Origin: Pipra filicauda
Taxonomy: Eukaryota > Chordata > Aves > Passeriformes > Pipridae
Assembly: GCF_003945595.2 (NCBI RefSeq)
Contig: NW_024104317.1
Span: 992,001-1,056,000, forward strand
Reading direction: 5' to 3'
Length of the DNA stretch: 64,000 bases
Program-made: the position numbers and the translations under genes
The notes under the pieces: generated by a model
The model's database searches: none
What the model was told of the DNA's origin: nothing
Seen by the model: only the letters and a program-made list of their open reading frames with translations
Part shown: in pieces, positions 38,652 to 52,700 of the stretch
Numbering within the stretch: position 1 is the first letter of the stretch
Layout of the letters: every line of letters begins with the position of its first letter

Positions 38652-38850
38652 GCGGCTCCGAACAAGGCTTCCATTAACTCCGTCCCCGCGAGGGCAGCAC
38701 GTGGGACAAAAAGCCCAACACTGTGTCCCGGCCCTCAGACAAGCCTGGAAACAAACGTTGCAGGAATTTGTCAGAATAAAATCACCCGCTCGGTGTCACT
38801 GCATAAATTTACCTACCTCAGTGCCTATTCAGGGCCCTTCCAAAAGGGCA
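38652..38850. repeat. Copy A of an unidentified ~190-bp dispersed element
   Basis: This block is clearly similar to 56629-56820 in the same orientation. Three anchor words are shared in order: 'acaaggnntncattaactcc' (38662; 17 of 20 identical), 'acaagcctggaaacaaa' (38739; exact over 17) and 'tttacctacctcag' (about 38808; exact). The distance between the first two anchors is 77 bp in both copies. The intervening sequence also aligns with substitutions. The copy is CpG-richer than its surroundings. I do not recognise the family; it could be an ancient repeat relic, possibly exapted, or a local segmental duplicate. Confidence 0.8.
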
Positions 38851-41800
38851 ATATTAACAGAGAGAGATCGGACACCATCTCTATAGCAACACCAACACGG
38901 AAAAGTTATGGTTTCCCCAGCAAAGGGGATGCCTGTTTTAGCTGCACCACCAAGTCTATGGGTTAGTCCTGATTTTAAAAACAATTCCCCTTCGACTTAC
39001 TTTTGTTCGTGTGATAAAAATTATTTAAGGAACAAGAGCAGAGCAACCTGTGTAGAAGGAGAGCGATTGGAGGAAGCCCAGCACAGAAGGGATGCAGCAG
39101 AGTGAGGGCATGTAGTGGCTGCAACACACACATCTGTCAACAACTTAAATCACCAGCACGCTGCTGTGGGGAGCTTGCAGGCAGGGAGGGCTTTTCTGGT
39201 GCTATTAGACTCACAGCAAATCCGAGGGCACAAAATTATCTGATGCCACACGTGAAAACTAGGATAAAAAGCATAGATCAAAATTCCAGTTTTCGTTGAA
39301 TCAGTAATCACCAATTTCCCTTCAAAGAAAGTTCCTGAAATTAAATGAAGTGCCTTTAAGGCAAGAAGAGCAAAGAAAGCTGCTAGAGAGCATGAGCTGG
39401 AGGAGGAAAGTGGGACTCATTGAAATGAGAGCTTGATCCTGCAGAGGATATTAAAACCAATCTAGCCAATCTAAAACAATCTAGCCTTTATATCACTCTA
39501 AATCTGCTGTATGTGAGGTAGAAATGAATGAGGATTTAGTTATACCCCAAACTGGATGAGCACAATGTTTGTGCATATAGAGATGTGAGCCTGTGAGCAG
39601 TGACTGGGTGACTAACGGGAACAAGCATGAGAAACAGTGTCATTTGGGGAAACCAGCCCACGCAGGGTTACCCCTTGCAGAGCCAGCAGCAACTCCATCT
39701 GCATGCTTTTTATGCTAGTGGCATGATCCAACCCGTAGCCTCTGGTAATGCTTTCAGATGCTTTGGAAAGCATTCCATACACTTGGAAGGTTGGGTCTCA
39801 GGTGATGAATTTCTAAATTTAATATGCAAGAAGCAGTTTTGGAAAGTAGGTGATCCAGCAGCATTGCAGACACTCTCACTTCATGAATCTTGACAATTTA
39901 CGACATTGATCTGCATTAAAACCAAATGAGAAAGCTTGAAATAGCCCCATAATTATGCTGCAGAGAAGCCTTAGATGACCTTCCATTAACACCTGCTCTG
40001 CACTAAATGCTGAGCATCAATTCACACCAAGATGAAAACTGGGCTTGTAGCTGGGTGTGACAGTGTTCAGCACCTCATGGCTACCCTGACTGCAGATTTG
40101 TCCTTCTGCACAGCAATATCTTAGTGAAGGTATCCTGAGTAAAGGGGGAGGCTCAATAAGTTCTGCTAGAGAGGGCTTTGGATGGACATATGGACAAAAG
40201 ACTCTAAAGTGCATAGCTGAGCTGTGGCTTTACACATGACTTTCTCCCACTAAAGTAAAGACTTCTGGAACTATCATAACCTGCTTGGGGCTAGTCTGCC
40301 TGTCCAAGCTCCAGCTGCAGAGCAAACTTGTCCAGCTGAAATGCCATTGGAAATATTAAGGCTTAGCAAACGCATTTAAGTCCTGGGAAGGAAGGAGCTA
40401 AGTCAGTTCAGATAAATAAGGGGAAGTCTACTTCTAAGTCATATTTGTACAGTTACATTTCAAGTATGCTTGCCAATAATATGTACTGTGGAATGGCTTC
40501 AACAAGTAGAAAAGATAAATTGCAATATATTCACACCTGATAGTTTGACTAGGAACACCATGCAGAGGTGCCTTCTCTTCTCTGTGGTTCCTTTCTCTTA
40601 CAGATACACAAGACTCCTCCCTCTGCTTGCTCACCCACCCTTCCCAGGTCCATGGGCTTTTCCAGTTCCAGAGCACTGGGCCCAGCATCAACAAGCTTCT
40701 TGCCTGGAGCTCTGGGATTCCTCAAGGAGAGAGTGGAACAGGTAGGAGAACATAGCAATGGAAACCCCCCCTGCATGGCTCATAAGATCTCTTATCCATG
40801 ACCAATACACAATCACAGTTCATAACAGAAAATAGCCCCCTCCAGACACCTGCCAAAAGCTTTTAGAGACCAGTATGATCATAAGAGATGCTCCCTTCTT
40901 GGTCCCTGTTTCTGCCCTGTCAGATTTACTGGATAACCTTTTCTGCAAAGTGTTTCTCTCAGTCCCAATGGTAAGAAATATTTAGAGGCTGATGCTGCAT
41001 GTGATAAACAGCACAACCCTTGGCAGCAGTAAACCAGACCCTTCTCCTCAGCTGTGACCACAGCTTCTCCTTGTTAAGCTCTTTATGTCATTAAGTGGCC
41101 CCACTGGGAACAGCAGAAAGCACAACTGGGAACATTAATGAAGATCTACAGCATTACAAGAAAAAGCTCAATGAATCAATGCCTCGTGCCTTATTCCCAT
41201 GGCTGTGACCTGTCCCCATTAGTAACAGGAGAGGGTCTGAAATGGGAGAGACCTCCCCTTCTCCTCTTTCTCCCTTGAGAGGTCTGTACTGCTCAGCACT
41301 GATAGATGCTTGCAGGCAACAGAGGTGACTCTGGCTGACTTGTTGCCCTCATGCATCCCTTATGTCAGTCCAAACATCCAAATGGTGCAGATTCCAGCAG
41401 CTGGGACCAGCACTGGCTCTGTCACACATCTCTTCTGTCAGCTGGCAGCAGCTCTGTTCACTGCAAAAACAAACACCCACCTTCTCTTGTGACAAAAATG
41501 TGCACAAGGGCTCAAAAGTGCAGCCAGCAGAAAATATAAGGCAGAAAGGGAGGATTAGGAGATTTTTAGGCTGCTTTAGGAAAACCTCAAAAGCATGCAT
41601 AAAACAGCAGCTTGCTCAGCTGAGAAGCAGCTCTTACGTCCTGAAAGGAAGATCAGAGGCACACGTTCAACCATAGGAACCCAGGTGCATGGCCAGGGGA
41701 TTATGAAAGGGTTTTACACCTGCCCACATTCACTCCCAGCTGGGTTCATACTCTGATCAAATAGCTCAAGCAGTGGGAGGGATTGGGTGGTGGAAGGGGT

Positions 41801-43559
41801 CAGGGGGATGAAGCTTCGTGACCGTTGCAAAGTGATTAAGACAGACCCACATCAGACACAGCCATGAGCGGTTGTACTCTGTGAACAACACCAGCATCTC
41901 CTGTCTAGGTCCTCTGTCCTGCTGCACAGCCCTGGGGAATGAGAAGTGCTTGAGAGATTCCTACACCCACAAGGACTGTCTGCGGGAACAGATGTATGCC
42001 TTTCTGCACTGGGTCACACCATAGGAACATATGGGTTTCTATCTGCAGGAATGAAGAATGATGAAAAACTTGGAAACTTGATCACATTTTGCTGATATTT
42101 CCTGCACACCCTTGGCAAATAAACCAGCAAGCCTCGGTTGCTCAATTATATTAAATTCCTTACTTAGGGTCATTCAGCCACAGGATAGGGAGATACATGC
42201 CTGTACCTATCCATGGCACAAAAGCAGCTCCAAGGCTGCCTACAGGGAATTATTCTGCAGTGCAGACACTGGTTTCCCTTGCTGTCCTTAATACCTAGTA
42301 TCATACTTTCCTTGAGAGTAGTGGCAAGGACTATATGAAATTAAATGATTTTGCATTTCTTTGCAAGGGATTTTTTTGTAGAGGCAGGAGTCCCTTCTTC
42401 AGCAATGGTAATATGAGAGCTAAGTGTTCATGCAGGACAGCATTGAGGGCACACAGCAGTAATACGGCTTATACTGAGGGTAGATCAAAGGATCTCTGGA
42501 CCTTTAGAGCTTTCTAGGAGGCTTAGCAGAAATTTTTACAGCACGCTTGTCACAGGTCCAGGACACTGATGATGATGCTTATACTGGTACCAATCAATCC
42601 CATCCACCTTTCCCTGAGGCGCTACTTTCTCGCAAAAAGGATTACCAACACCAGTTGTCTGTGGAAAGGAAGAAACAAAAGTCATGGATTTGTCTGAGCT
42701 CCCTGTGAGTATGTCAGGAAGTCACAGCTTTCCCTTCCTAGGCCTGCTTTGCTCCTCATAAAAAAAAGGGACTTGGGTTTTGTGGCTTCTTTGTGAGCCT
42801 ACTTACCCCTCCCTCTAAGATAACAATTTATCTGTGAGAAGACTTCAACACTTCTCTCTTATGCCTTTCTTTAGGCACAAACCACAGCTCCTGCTCTCTC
42901 CAAACCCTTCTCCGCCCCATCAGCCCATCGGTGTCTCTTCTTCCTCCAGGTTTCTCCTCTTGGCCCTCATGGGTGACCAGCATCACTGAGTCAGTCTTGA
43001 TATGAGCAGGATGTATTCCTGACCCAGTGTTACTGACACAGTGGCCATGTCTGTTCCTTGCAAGAGAGCTTTCCCCAGGTCACCTCCTGGTGACTTGCAT
43101 GGCCAGTATCAGGGAGCTGCAGCGAGGGGCTGCCTGGTACCAAACATTTATCCAAGTGACCGTGATGGGCTCATTCAGACCTTGCCACTGGGCAATTTAA
43201 CCGCAGGGATTTAAAACTTTAGAGAATGTCAGCCAGATAGTAACTTGTCCTCAGATTGGAAAATCCCAGAACAGGACAGTGCAAAGCAACTCCCTTCAGC
43301 AGACAGCAGCCCCCAGTCCAAGAGGGCCACAAATCTCCCTAGAAAGAGAGGACATAGAAAGGATTTAATCTATTTTGGCCTTTTTTCTGGAGAGCACAAT
43401 GAAAGAGCATGTTAGCAAGAGCTTACAGCAAAATCTGCCTTTCACAGCACTACAGTGACCAGTGGCATTAGCAGTGGCTGCTCTGCCTCTTCATAAACAC
43501 TTCGAGAGCAAAGGACTCCAGGTCCCAGAGTCCAGTTCCAGCTCATGCTGCCTCATTAT
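38851..43559. other. Non-coding stretch, no recognisable feature
   Basis: No gene, RNA or transposon is supported on either strand. Frames stay below 105 codons with no splice context that I trust. Confidence 0.5.
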
Positions 43560-43680
43560 CTTCTCAGTCTTGTTTAGTCTTTGTCTCTAATGTAGATGGT
43601 AAACTCTCAGGGGCAGTGACCATGACTCAGTTCACTTAGTGCCAGACAACTGCTGGAGCTTGGTTAATAATGAGACAATT
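43560..43680 (+). mobile_element. Possible L2/MIR-type relic, + strand
   Basis: 'tgtagatggtaaactctcag' followed by 'gggcagtgaccatgactcag', 'ttagtgccagacaa' and 'ggttaataatga' resembles the shared 3' end of L2 and MIR3-type elements (TAAACTC…GGGCAG.GAC…AGTGCCTGGCA…). The fragment is strongly decayed, and the family and edges are uncertain. Confidence 0.35.
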
Positions 43681-43859
43681 CCCATGGGCCCATTGTCTTA
43701 AGTGGGAGTTTTGGCTAAGTGAAGACTTCTGGGATTTGCCCAATAATAAGTCAGTAATTCAGGATGCGCTTAAAGACACATTCAATGCGCCTTTGCAGCA
43801 ACATCCTTGGGAAGTGAGCATTTGTACTCCAGACCACAACTGCGAGGAAGTCTAATATT

Positions 43860-44480
43860 AATTAGGAAGCAAACTCAAGGGCCCTGAATAAGCCCTTATA
43901 ACAAAAGATCTTTTATTGAATAACTGTAGAGGAGCGCAAAGCCAAAGTTTTCATGCCAAAGTGACAATAAATGAACTGCAATTAATGCCTTTAAGGCCAG
44001 TCTGTAAATTCAATCTTAGCTTAAACAAAACAAGGAGCTTCTAAAAGCATCTTTTAAAAACAGTAAGAGGAAAAAAGAATGAATATAAACCTAAATAAAA
44101 TACACAGGTTGATTCAACCTGTTTCAGCTGATGAACGGCATGGTACTTGTTCTGTGCCAAAGTGACACTTGACCTCTATATATCTTCTTAATGAAGTCAG
44201 CAGAGAAAGACACCCAGTGAGCCTTTGTAACACTGCAAGCAAGTTGCAAGCTGGGCTTCACTAATGGGAGCTGTCACTTGGTTTTTTCCAGGTCACAAAC
44301 TAAGAAGAGCAATTAAATCAAATTGGAGGCTGTACAGATTGGAGCAAGCCTCAATAGACCAGGTACCTAAATCATTAAAGACATAGTTCTTTTCCATGAT
44401 AAATTGTTGAGGAGAGTGAAACATGCTGCTGGTCATTAATCTAGGCTAATCAGCTTGAAAGCTAGGTTGTTTTATTTAGT
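43860..44480. promoter_or_regulatory. Candidate conserved non-coding block
   Basis: About 600 bp of AT-rich, repeat-free sequence with many homeodomain-like ATTA/TAAT cores ('caattaatgcc', 'gcaattaaatcaaattgg', 'gtaattaactgg') and without a supported exon. The texture is like that of developmental enhancers. This is compositional inference only. Confidence 0.25.
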
Positions 44481-46389
44481 AATTAACTGGTTATTTGAAA
44501 AAAATGATACATGGCCTATAGAGCTGCCATCCAGCAGATAATAATGCAGAGCAGTGGGGAATCTCTTGAGGGCAATTCATGCCTTTTCAATTATAGCCAT
44601 TGGCAAACTCTGAAAAATGGCTCTAGGTTTGTATTGACACAGAGGAAAGAAACACACTCCAAGCAGCATAGCAGGCATCTTGTGCATGCTGGTAATTGCT
44701 CTGGCCTGCCCCTTACACAGACCATGCTACAGCAAACCAAACATTTTGGTGGAGTCCTTCCTTCCCGTCCCTTCGGTTTAGAGTTATTGTTTGTCAGACT
44801 CTTCTGCTGGAATTGGGGGAAAAGAGCTGCTGTGTGCTGATAGCCAGCTCTGCAATAAAGGGGTCCTGGCCTACTCTTTTACAGGTGGGGGCTGCATGTC
44901 CCCACACCAGTGCACAGTAACCGGTCTGCACTTCTCCAGAAGAGCTCCACAGGGTCCCCGACTGGCTGAGACCAAATGCAATTTAGGCAAAGAAGCTGAA
45001 GCCTAATGCCTGGGAAAGCTGCTGAGAAGGGACACCAGTTGATCAATCCTCGCTGTCACAACTGGTTATTGATGGACAAAATACACAGGACTGTCTGTCT
45101 GTCTTTGTGCTGCACTGAGAAAGTTTCTTTGCAAGAACACGCTGTAGGGACAGTGTGATTCCCCTGAGAGGAACCAGCCAGTCCCATCTGCCACATCAGT
45201 GGAAGGTCAGTGTCTCCCAGTCCCAGCCACAGCTACAACAAAGTTTTTTCACACTCAGCCCTTCCAATCATTTTGCACAGGAGCACCTAACTCCTTTGCT
45301 CCAGCCATGGATGTATAAACAGTTTGCATTTGCTGACAGAGACAGGTCTTTTAGCATTACCAATAATTGCTTCCAGGTGTCCACAAAAAGTCACTCAAAT
45401 GTAGGGATCACGTAGGCAAATAACATATCCCCAGAATATTTTTTTGTCCTTTGTTAAGTACAAAGGACAGGAGAGTGGTTAAAATTCTGCTAGTAAAAAG
45501 CCTCTGGACATAGAAGAAAATCTCCATTAAGTTATATTGAATACACAGACAACAGCCCTGGCTCAAAAAGCTCCTAACCATGAGTTGCTGGCAGACCACA
45601 CTGGAGTATCATGCACACTTGTCCTGTTTTTCACTCTAACCTAGGCATGTGCTGCTGGCAACACATCCTGGAGACAGGATACTGAGCTACCCAGACCAGT
45701 GGTCTGGTGCAGCATGACTGCTCTTTTGTTAGGTATGTCCTCTCCTCTAAGATTCAGGGGAAAATAAACCTATGGCTGACACAGCAGCAATAAGGATCCA
45801 GGCTGGAGGGAAGGGCAGTACCCTTAGTAGGTGGGTAAGCACTGTGCAGATGGATGGGCTTGTTGCTCAGTCACTGTATCTAACCAACTGTACTTAAAAA
45901 AATATTTCCTGTTTTGAGAGCCTTTGATGGAGATTTTGGAGGCAGGAGGAGAAAAGAAAGAGCCTACTCAATGAGGCAGGAAACAGCATCCACCACAGAG
46001 AAACAGCATCCACCATATACACAAAGCTTGCAAACACAGGCCATGCAGGGTTATTAAACCTGGTTGTGGGGGTCAGGAGAGCCCCTGAGCCAGTAACATC
46101 CCACAGAGCAAGCAAAGCAAGTTCCAACCAGCTTAAAAAAGCACCCGCTAATGAAAAAAACTTTACCAGGAAAGCAGATCACATCAAGGCCACACAGAAG
46201 CCTCAGATCCTTTAAGCTGCACTTTGAAGACCAGTGGTGACAGACTGACAGATAAAGGCAAGGTCACAGGCCATCGAGACCCCCTCCAACACACCGTGCA
46301 GCTGAGTTGGAAAAAAGAAGAAAAATCATTGTTGCTATTTGACTAAACATTATAAACTAAAAATAGCTGAATATCTCTGATTAGGAGAA
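44481..46389. other. Non-coding stretch with one short tandem repeat
   Basis: No gene is recognised. A 20-bp unit starting aaacagcatccacca is duplicated at 45981-46015. A short CTGT run of three units lies near 45091. Confidence 0.5.
45981..46015. repeat. Tandem duplication, 20-bp period
   Basis: aaacagcatccacca is found at 45981-45995 and 46001-46015; a very recent-looking exact 15-bp direct repeat. Confidence 0.85.
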
Positions 46390-46700
46390 TTCCAAGGGCT
46401 TACAATCCTTGCCACTTGGGGTCCAATTTTTCTCTCTTTTATTATGGGCATTAGGTTTTGGACAATACCATGGCTACAGAGGGCATATGTTACGTTAGTC
46501 TAAGCCGGCACCACGCGAACCTTTGCACCCCCTAGGTTACTTTGCCGAATATTTCTGTCTCCAAATGAGCTGTAAAGGTTGCAGTTTTTCTGGCAGCAGC
46601 CAGCACAGCTCCCATTAACACATTTCACAAGTATAATTTTCAACAGTATTAATAATTGTCCTCATAAAAGTCCATGAGAGGAACTTAATGGACTAGACTG
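46390..46700. promoter_or_regulatory. Candidate conserved non-coding block
   Basis: Repeat-free sequence with a small cluster of CpGs ('ccggcaccacgcgaacc' and 'tgccgaat') inside otherwise CpG-poor, AT-rich DNA, followed by 'acagtattaataattgtcc'. Retained CpGs outside an island can reflect selection or recent origin. No exon is seen. Low-confidence compositional call. Confidence 0.22.
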
Positions 46701-49700
46701 TTTCATTTCCATGAAATTCCTGCTCTTTTAAAAACTCTCCATGCCTGGATTTAATATTTTCTACTTTCAGACCTCGACCAACTGTTTCCAGGCATAAACT
46801 TTCCTACTTCAAGTGTGCTAATGCCAAATGAAAAGCAAAGTGATTTAAAGTTCTGCCAGACCCTGCAAGCTGTGTTGAAGAAGTCAAAGATGAAAGGGGT
46901 GCACCTGCCAGTCATCCTCAGATGACCAGTGTGGGACTTCAGGGAATCATTAGCTCTAAGCAAGGACTTTTTGGCTGCACCAAAGACCTCATCAGCCTTT
47001 GGGAACGCTCACTGCAAGGCCTATCCCACAAGGGATGGCAACCAGCTGGATATGGCCATAAAGATGTAAAAACATGATCCAGTTTCAGACCAGGAGCTTG
47101 GGCCAGGAGTCAGGTAGTAAAGGAGCAGCATCCAGGATTGCTGAGATGATTTGTTTGGCTCATTCAGGCATTCTCAGTTTCCATCAGCAAAGCAGGGCAC
47201 CATCTCTGCAGGCACTGAACACTCTGAGCACTGAAATGCAAGAGCACAAAGTATCCTGGCGGAAGCTGGGAGAGTCTGCTTAGAAACCAGCTGCAATACC
47301 TGTGCTTAGGGCAGTAGGGAACAGAATAACTACCCTCTAAGTTCAACATCCAGTCATAATTAACACAAAACAAATACAATTCAAGAGAACACCTAATTCA
47401 GCAGATTAAAGGGCAGAATGAGATCTCAGAGCTTGAAACTATAGCACAAACTTAGTCAAAATAAGGTGGTAATGTTCATTGACTGGAACAAACTTAGAAA
47501 ACTTATCTGGTGACAAGATCCATTACAGAGGATAGTTACATCAGGCCTTGATGTTTCTTTATCGCAGGTCTCTTTTAGCCTAGCAGAATTTAGAAGTTTG
47601 GTGCAGGTGACCACCGAGACCCATTCTGGTCTTACCACCTAGAAACATCAAGCAGTAGGAATTGAAACACCTGTAACAAACTGCTTACAAGAAGGTAATG
47701 AGTTTTTATTTGCTCCCTGATGCCTCTAAATTCCACAAGACAATTTGCTACAAGAAAATAAGGAAGAAATCTCAGATGTAGAGATACTTTTCTTTATGAA
47801 ATATTTATCTTGCACTGGAAAATGGCTTTGTAAAAACAAAAAATCAAACAAGAAAAAGCACAAAAGCTGGGTCTGGCTCAAATATTTCATGCCAAGAATT
47901 GCTGAACTCCTTGATTTCCAGTGTCAGTGGAAACAAATAGCAAGAAAAGTTTCATTTAAGTCAGAGGACCCCCACCCAAGCAGTATCAAGCCACCCTGAA
48001 AATCCAAGATTAATGTTGACAGAAAGATACCAGATTGGTGTGCGTTATATCGCAGGATCTCTCTCCTTTTGACCAAGAAAACACCTCACCTTGGGTGTAT
48101 CTCAGACCTAACAGGTCTGTTTTCAGCTTATTATAAATGAAATCAGTGTGTGTTATCTTGAAAATGTTTACTTGAAAAGTTATACTGCCAGCTGGTTAAC
48201 CCTGTTGTCTTCATTATCACATAAAGCCCTCGGTTTTGCATGTGGGTCTTTGCCTGGGACAATCTTTTCTGAGTTAATTCTGGCCTTGTTTCTCATTAGA
48301 GTAATTGCAGGCAAACTTCACAGCACTGTCCCCGTGTTGGTTGAGCAAAACAACTAACAGGAATGACATTCTGTGGGACCTGAAAACCAGAATACTGGCA
48401 AAATTACTGAAAAGAAAAGGAAGTACACAAACACTTGGGAATTTATGCCATAGTTCTCCCAAAAGGTTTTTGAGTTAGACTTTGCACACCCCATCAGTCC
48501 TCTATTTTCTAACATGATGTGATTTCTAGGGGATCCTTTTGTCTCTTGACTGTAAATTAAGCCTTATATACAGGAAAGCTATTTCCAGAAGGGCCTGGAA
48601 ACAGGGGATTTCAGACAGCATATTTCAACCATGAGGCATTTCCAGAGAAAAGGATATATGAAAGCACTACTTTTAGAATTCTAACAAGCGAAAAAGCCAC
48701 CCTTGTATTTCTCGTCAGCCACGTGGGTTTGCACAATTAAAACACAATAGTTTCTTCCAGGGCTTTGTCGAGTCCAGAATAGCCCTATGTGAGTGTGCAG
48801 TGTGGCATACCATGCCCATTCTCTTCTCTCTGCAGGTCTGTCTGCCCAAGGCAGCTCCTCTGCTCCATGCAAACCTGTTTCTCCCTGGCTGTTGGAAAGG
48901 AGTTGTGGTTTTACTTTGCTGAGTTTGAGCAGTGTTTCTGATAATGTCTAGGATCAGGTGTTGGTAAACTCCAGGAAATATTTAGTTCAGATCACACTGA
49001 AGCCTTTGTTTGGTGAGTCTTTCATTAAAGCAGAAAACAATTTTCACATTGGCATTTATTCTAAAATTATCAGGCCCAATGAACCCGACAAATTCTGGGA
49101 AAACTATACATTTTGGAGGTTCATGAATTAACATTTTTGATAGAAAAAAGGTCTTATTCAGGGATTTCTAGGTCTTATTGAAGAATCCTTTTCATCCTAA
49201 AATTAACTGTGCAGGTAAAAACTAGTGCAGCCAACAGTTCCAAGCTGAATGCTTACTATACATTCTGAATACGGCTTAGTGCCCATTTCCACTTTGTCTG
49301 AGGTGGAGTTGATGTAGGCTACTTAAAGACTGCTTGGTTCCTTGTCATTATACATTTCTGATTATCAGTGGCTGAAAGAACAATTACCAACATATAACTG
49401 TTTGTGATAAAATTTCTTCTGCTTGTTGGCTGATTCCAGATGATTTCTTTGTTGCTGTTGAATATAGAATGAAAATGCTGAGAATCTCTGGAGCCTCTTT
49501 GCTTGGGAACTGCACTTCAGATTTATTAAAAGTCCAGTTCTCAAATATTTTCTTGAATAAAAATTGGCCTTTTTATGGTTAAGATACAGTTTTGGCTTAT
49601 TTTGAAGAATACATTTGAAGACAACAGTTTCTGAAGGACCAGAGCTAATGAACTGACACTAGCCCATATGGGTACTCCCAGGCTGTCATACAAAAATAGG

Positions 49701-52700
49701 CAGTTTCTAAGGCGTCCACACACCAAACCTTTAAATAACAATATAAAATGTTCTTGATTTGTTCTTTGTTTAATACAGAACCCAGCTGTCCATCTGTACA
49801 GGAATGGCATTTTGTTACTGTGGGGTATGTCCTACTCCAAAGCCTTAGCAGGGAGGAGGGCTGCTGCCAGCTGTGTTTGGCCTGGTGAGCTCCTGCTGGA
49901 AGGGAAGCTGGAAGATGCTGCCTCACACAGAGCCCAACTTGTTCATCAGAAGGCTGCCATTCCCCTGCTCATAGGAACTCACTACTTTCTTTACTGAAGC
50001 ACTAGACTGTCCTTTCTCCCTCTGATTCCTTCACCTAAATAGCCTGCAGGCTCTGGCTGAGTCTTTCTGGGAACTGCTTCTTTCAGAAGGGAAGGCAGGA
50101 CCTGCAAGTTAGTTGCAAGTCCCATTCCTAGCACAGAGGGAATATGGATGTATGCAATCTAAAAGCAAAAATCACATGAGCTGAGTTTATTGTATAAAAA
50201 TGAACTTTAAACATGTGAAAAACCCAGACACTGGAACTGGGTAGCAGTTGGGAAATCAGCTTCTGCTGCACACAGCTTTGGCTGGCTTGGCCAGAACAGG
50301 AGCCACTTCTGCCATCCACGTTTGCAGGTGGACACAAAAATATTGTAGCTCTATGGGATGGATAGGCTCATCTCTCTCACAGAGCTGATGATTGCTAACT
50401 TTCTTTGTCCACTTCACAGTTATGGCTGAAAAAGAAAAAAAAAGAAGTGCTTGCTTTTGCAAAAGCAAGAAACAGGTCTGACTTCTCCCTCCCGGTTGGG
50501 ATTTCAGTCAAGGCCAGCACAGTGAAAGCCTTGTTCTCCCCTGGAAGTTCAAGACAGTTTTGTTTAGGGGAAATAGAGGCTTCACCAGCTGCTTTTTGGT
50601 AAAAAGAACCTTATAGACAAGAGGTGAATCATCCCCAAAAGCAGTCACTTGACATCAGCCACAAAAGCTTTCAGCCTCATGATCAATGAGCCCCTCTGAA
50701 CTAATATAGGAAGAATTACGATGGCATTTTCCTGAAGCGTGCAGCTTTGCCTCTCCCTTTTTCCTGGGAACACAATTACAATCCCATCTCCCAATCTCTT
50801 CATCTCTGAGTTACCCAAGACAAGTCTGCAACATGGCAAAATGGGAACAGTAGATCATGGGCCTTGTCCCATCTCAGCACCTGGCAGTGAAATCCATGCT
50901 GGCCTCTTTCTTTTCCTATGACCTCAGACTTCTTTTTAGGATGTGACTGCACTAACCTCAAAGGTGAAGCTGTTGTTTTTTTCTGAGACACAAAGGAAAA
51001 GGAAGCACCAGTAGTTCAACCTGAAAAGGCAATAAACAGCATGTGCTGTACCTATTTGTGTGTCCATCAAGGATATAAAAAGCTGTGGATTAATTTTTAA
51101 TATTTCTCTGGAGGGGACTAATCCTGCAAGCTGGTGGGCACCAGTCTAGAGCAGCAGGGTCCAACTGTCTGCAAATACTCTTTTTCATGCAGGTTCACCT
51201 CTGATCAGTGTTTGGGATAGTGTTTCATATGTAATATTGTAACTGCAGATGTGCAGCTAGACACTTTTCAAACAGATTCGTTGTGATTTATGTTCTTTAC
51301 CATTATAGCTTGCAAACTGTCCTAAATAAAGACTCCAAACACTTCATATGCAAAACAAACTGTAGGTAAAAGTGAAGATGTGAAGCAAAGGAAGGGCAGA
51401 TCTGCTTTAATCTTCATCCTTGACCTAAATATGAAATAAATAACAAAGCTGTAGTAAACAAAGACCAAAGGTAGCAGGGAACAAAATCATTGTGAATGAC
51501 ACCCATTCTTCTGGGGCATGTCCCCACTGAATTGCACACAACTGGATCCCTCCAGTCAGATCCAGAGGAATGACTCACATTAGCAAACAAGTGAGCCAGA
51601 GATGCTAGCAAAGCAGAAGGGATTTAAGCTATGGATGCTGGGACACAAATGACTCTGGACCTTCACGGTAGTCATGGGGACGTTTAGTTTTGGAGAGGAC
51701 AAGGAAGAGGCAACTAGCAGTGCTCTGCTCAGGTAACAGGATGCATGTGATGGAATTCTTTCAGCAGCATTTTGGCTCATTTTTGTTTTGTCTCTTCCAA
51801 CATGGTGTCGTGGAAAAGAACGAACTGACAGTGGAGTTGCAATATAGCATTTCCTTTCCAGTGGCACTAGTGTTAACTGTATCAATCCACAGCGATTTTC
51901 TTATGTCAAGTATTATTCTTCACTTTTAGACTCTTGAAGCCTAGTCTGGGCTCCTCAATATAGACCTGCAACAAAATAAAGGAGAGTGGTACAGATAGTT
52001 TCCAAAAAGAGAAAGGAGCTCCTTCAACAGCAGCCATGCTGTCGCCCTCCAGTGTTTTCAGGAAGAGAATGGCTTTTTTCAATATCAGTTTGAAGTAACC
52101 ATGGCAGAGACAGATGTTTGGTTTCAGAGAGCAGGCAGTAAGTTTATATTGTCAGAGCAAACACTTGGGACTCCAGAGCACAACATCCCTTGTTGTTTAC
52201 CAAGTGTGTTATGCCAGAATTGGACGTGAAGATGCACTTCATGGTAACAAAAGAGGACAATGCCTTTATCCTGCAATTGTCAACAGTGTTACAGTGCTGA
52301 AGACTTTAGTTCAATATTTGCCAAGCAGTAAAATGAGCAACGCCTGTCAGTTTATTGACCTAGATGCATCAGTTACTAGAAAAACTATATTGAGCAGACA
52401 GTAGTTTAGTTTCAATTGTTGGGGACCAAATTCCAGCCACAGAACTAAGTGCTATTAACATACATTCAGATTAACAAGAAAACTGTTCGAGTCTTGTTCT
52501 GATGCTGTCACCGGGATACAACAAACAGCATCCTTATGCTGAGACACTTTGAAACAAAGTGTAACAACAGTTTTGTCAGAGCCAGGCACTACAACTCTTG
52601 CAGACTGAAATTCCATGGGAGATTTAAAATGCTGTAACATCCTTCCTGGAAAGACTGAAAACCTAAAAAACAAGTTACCTTTGCCTTAATGCAGATTGTT

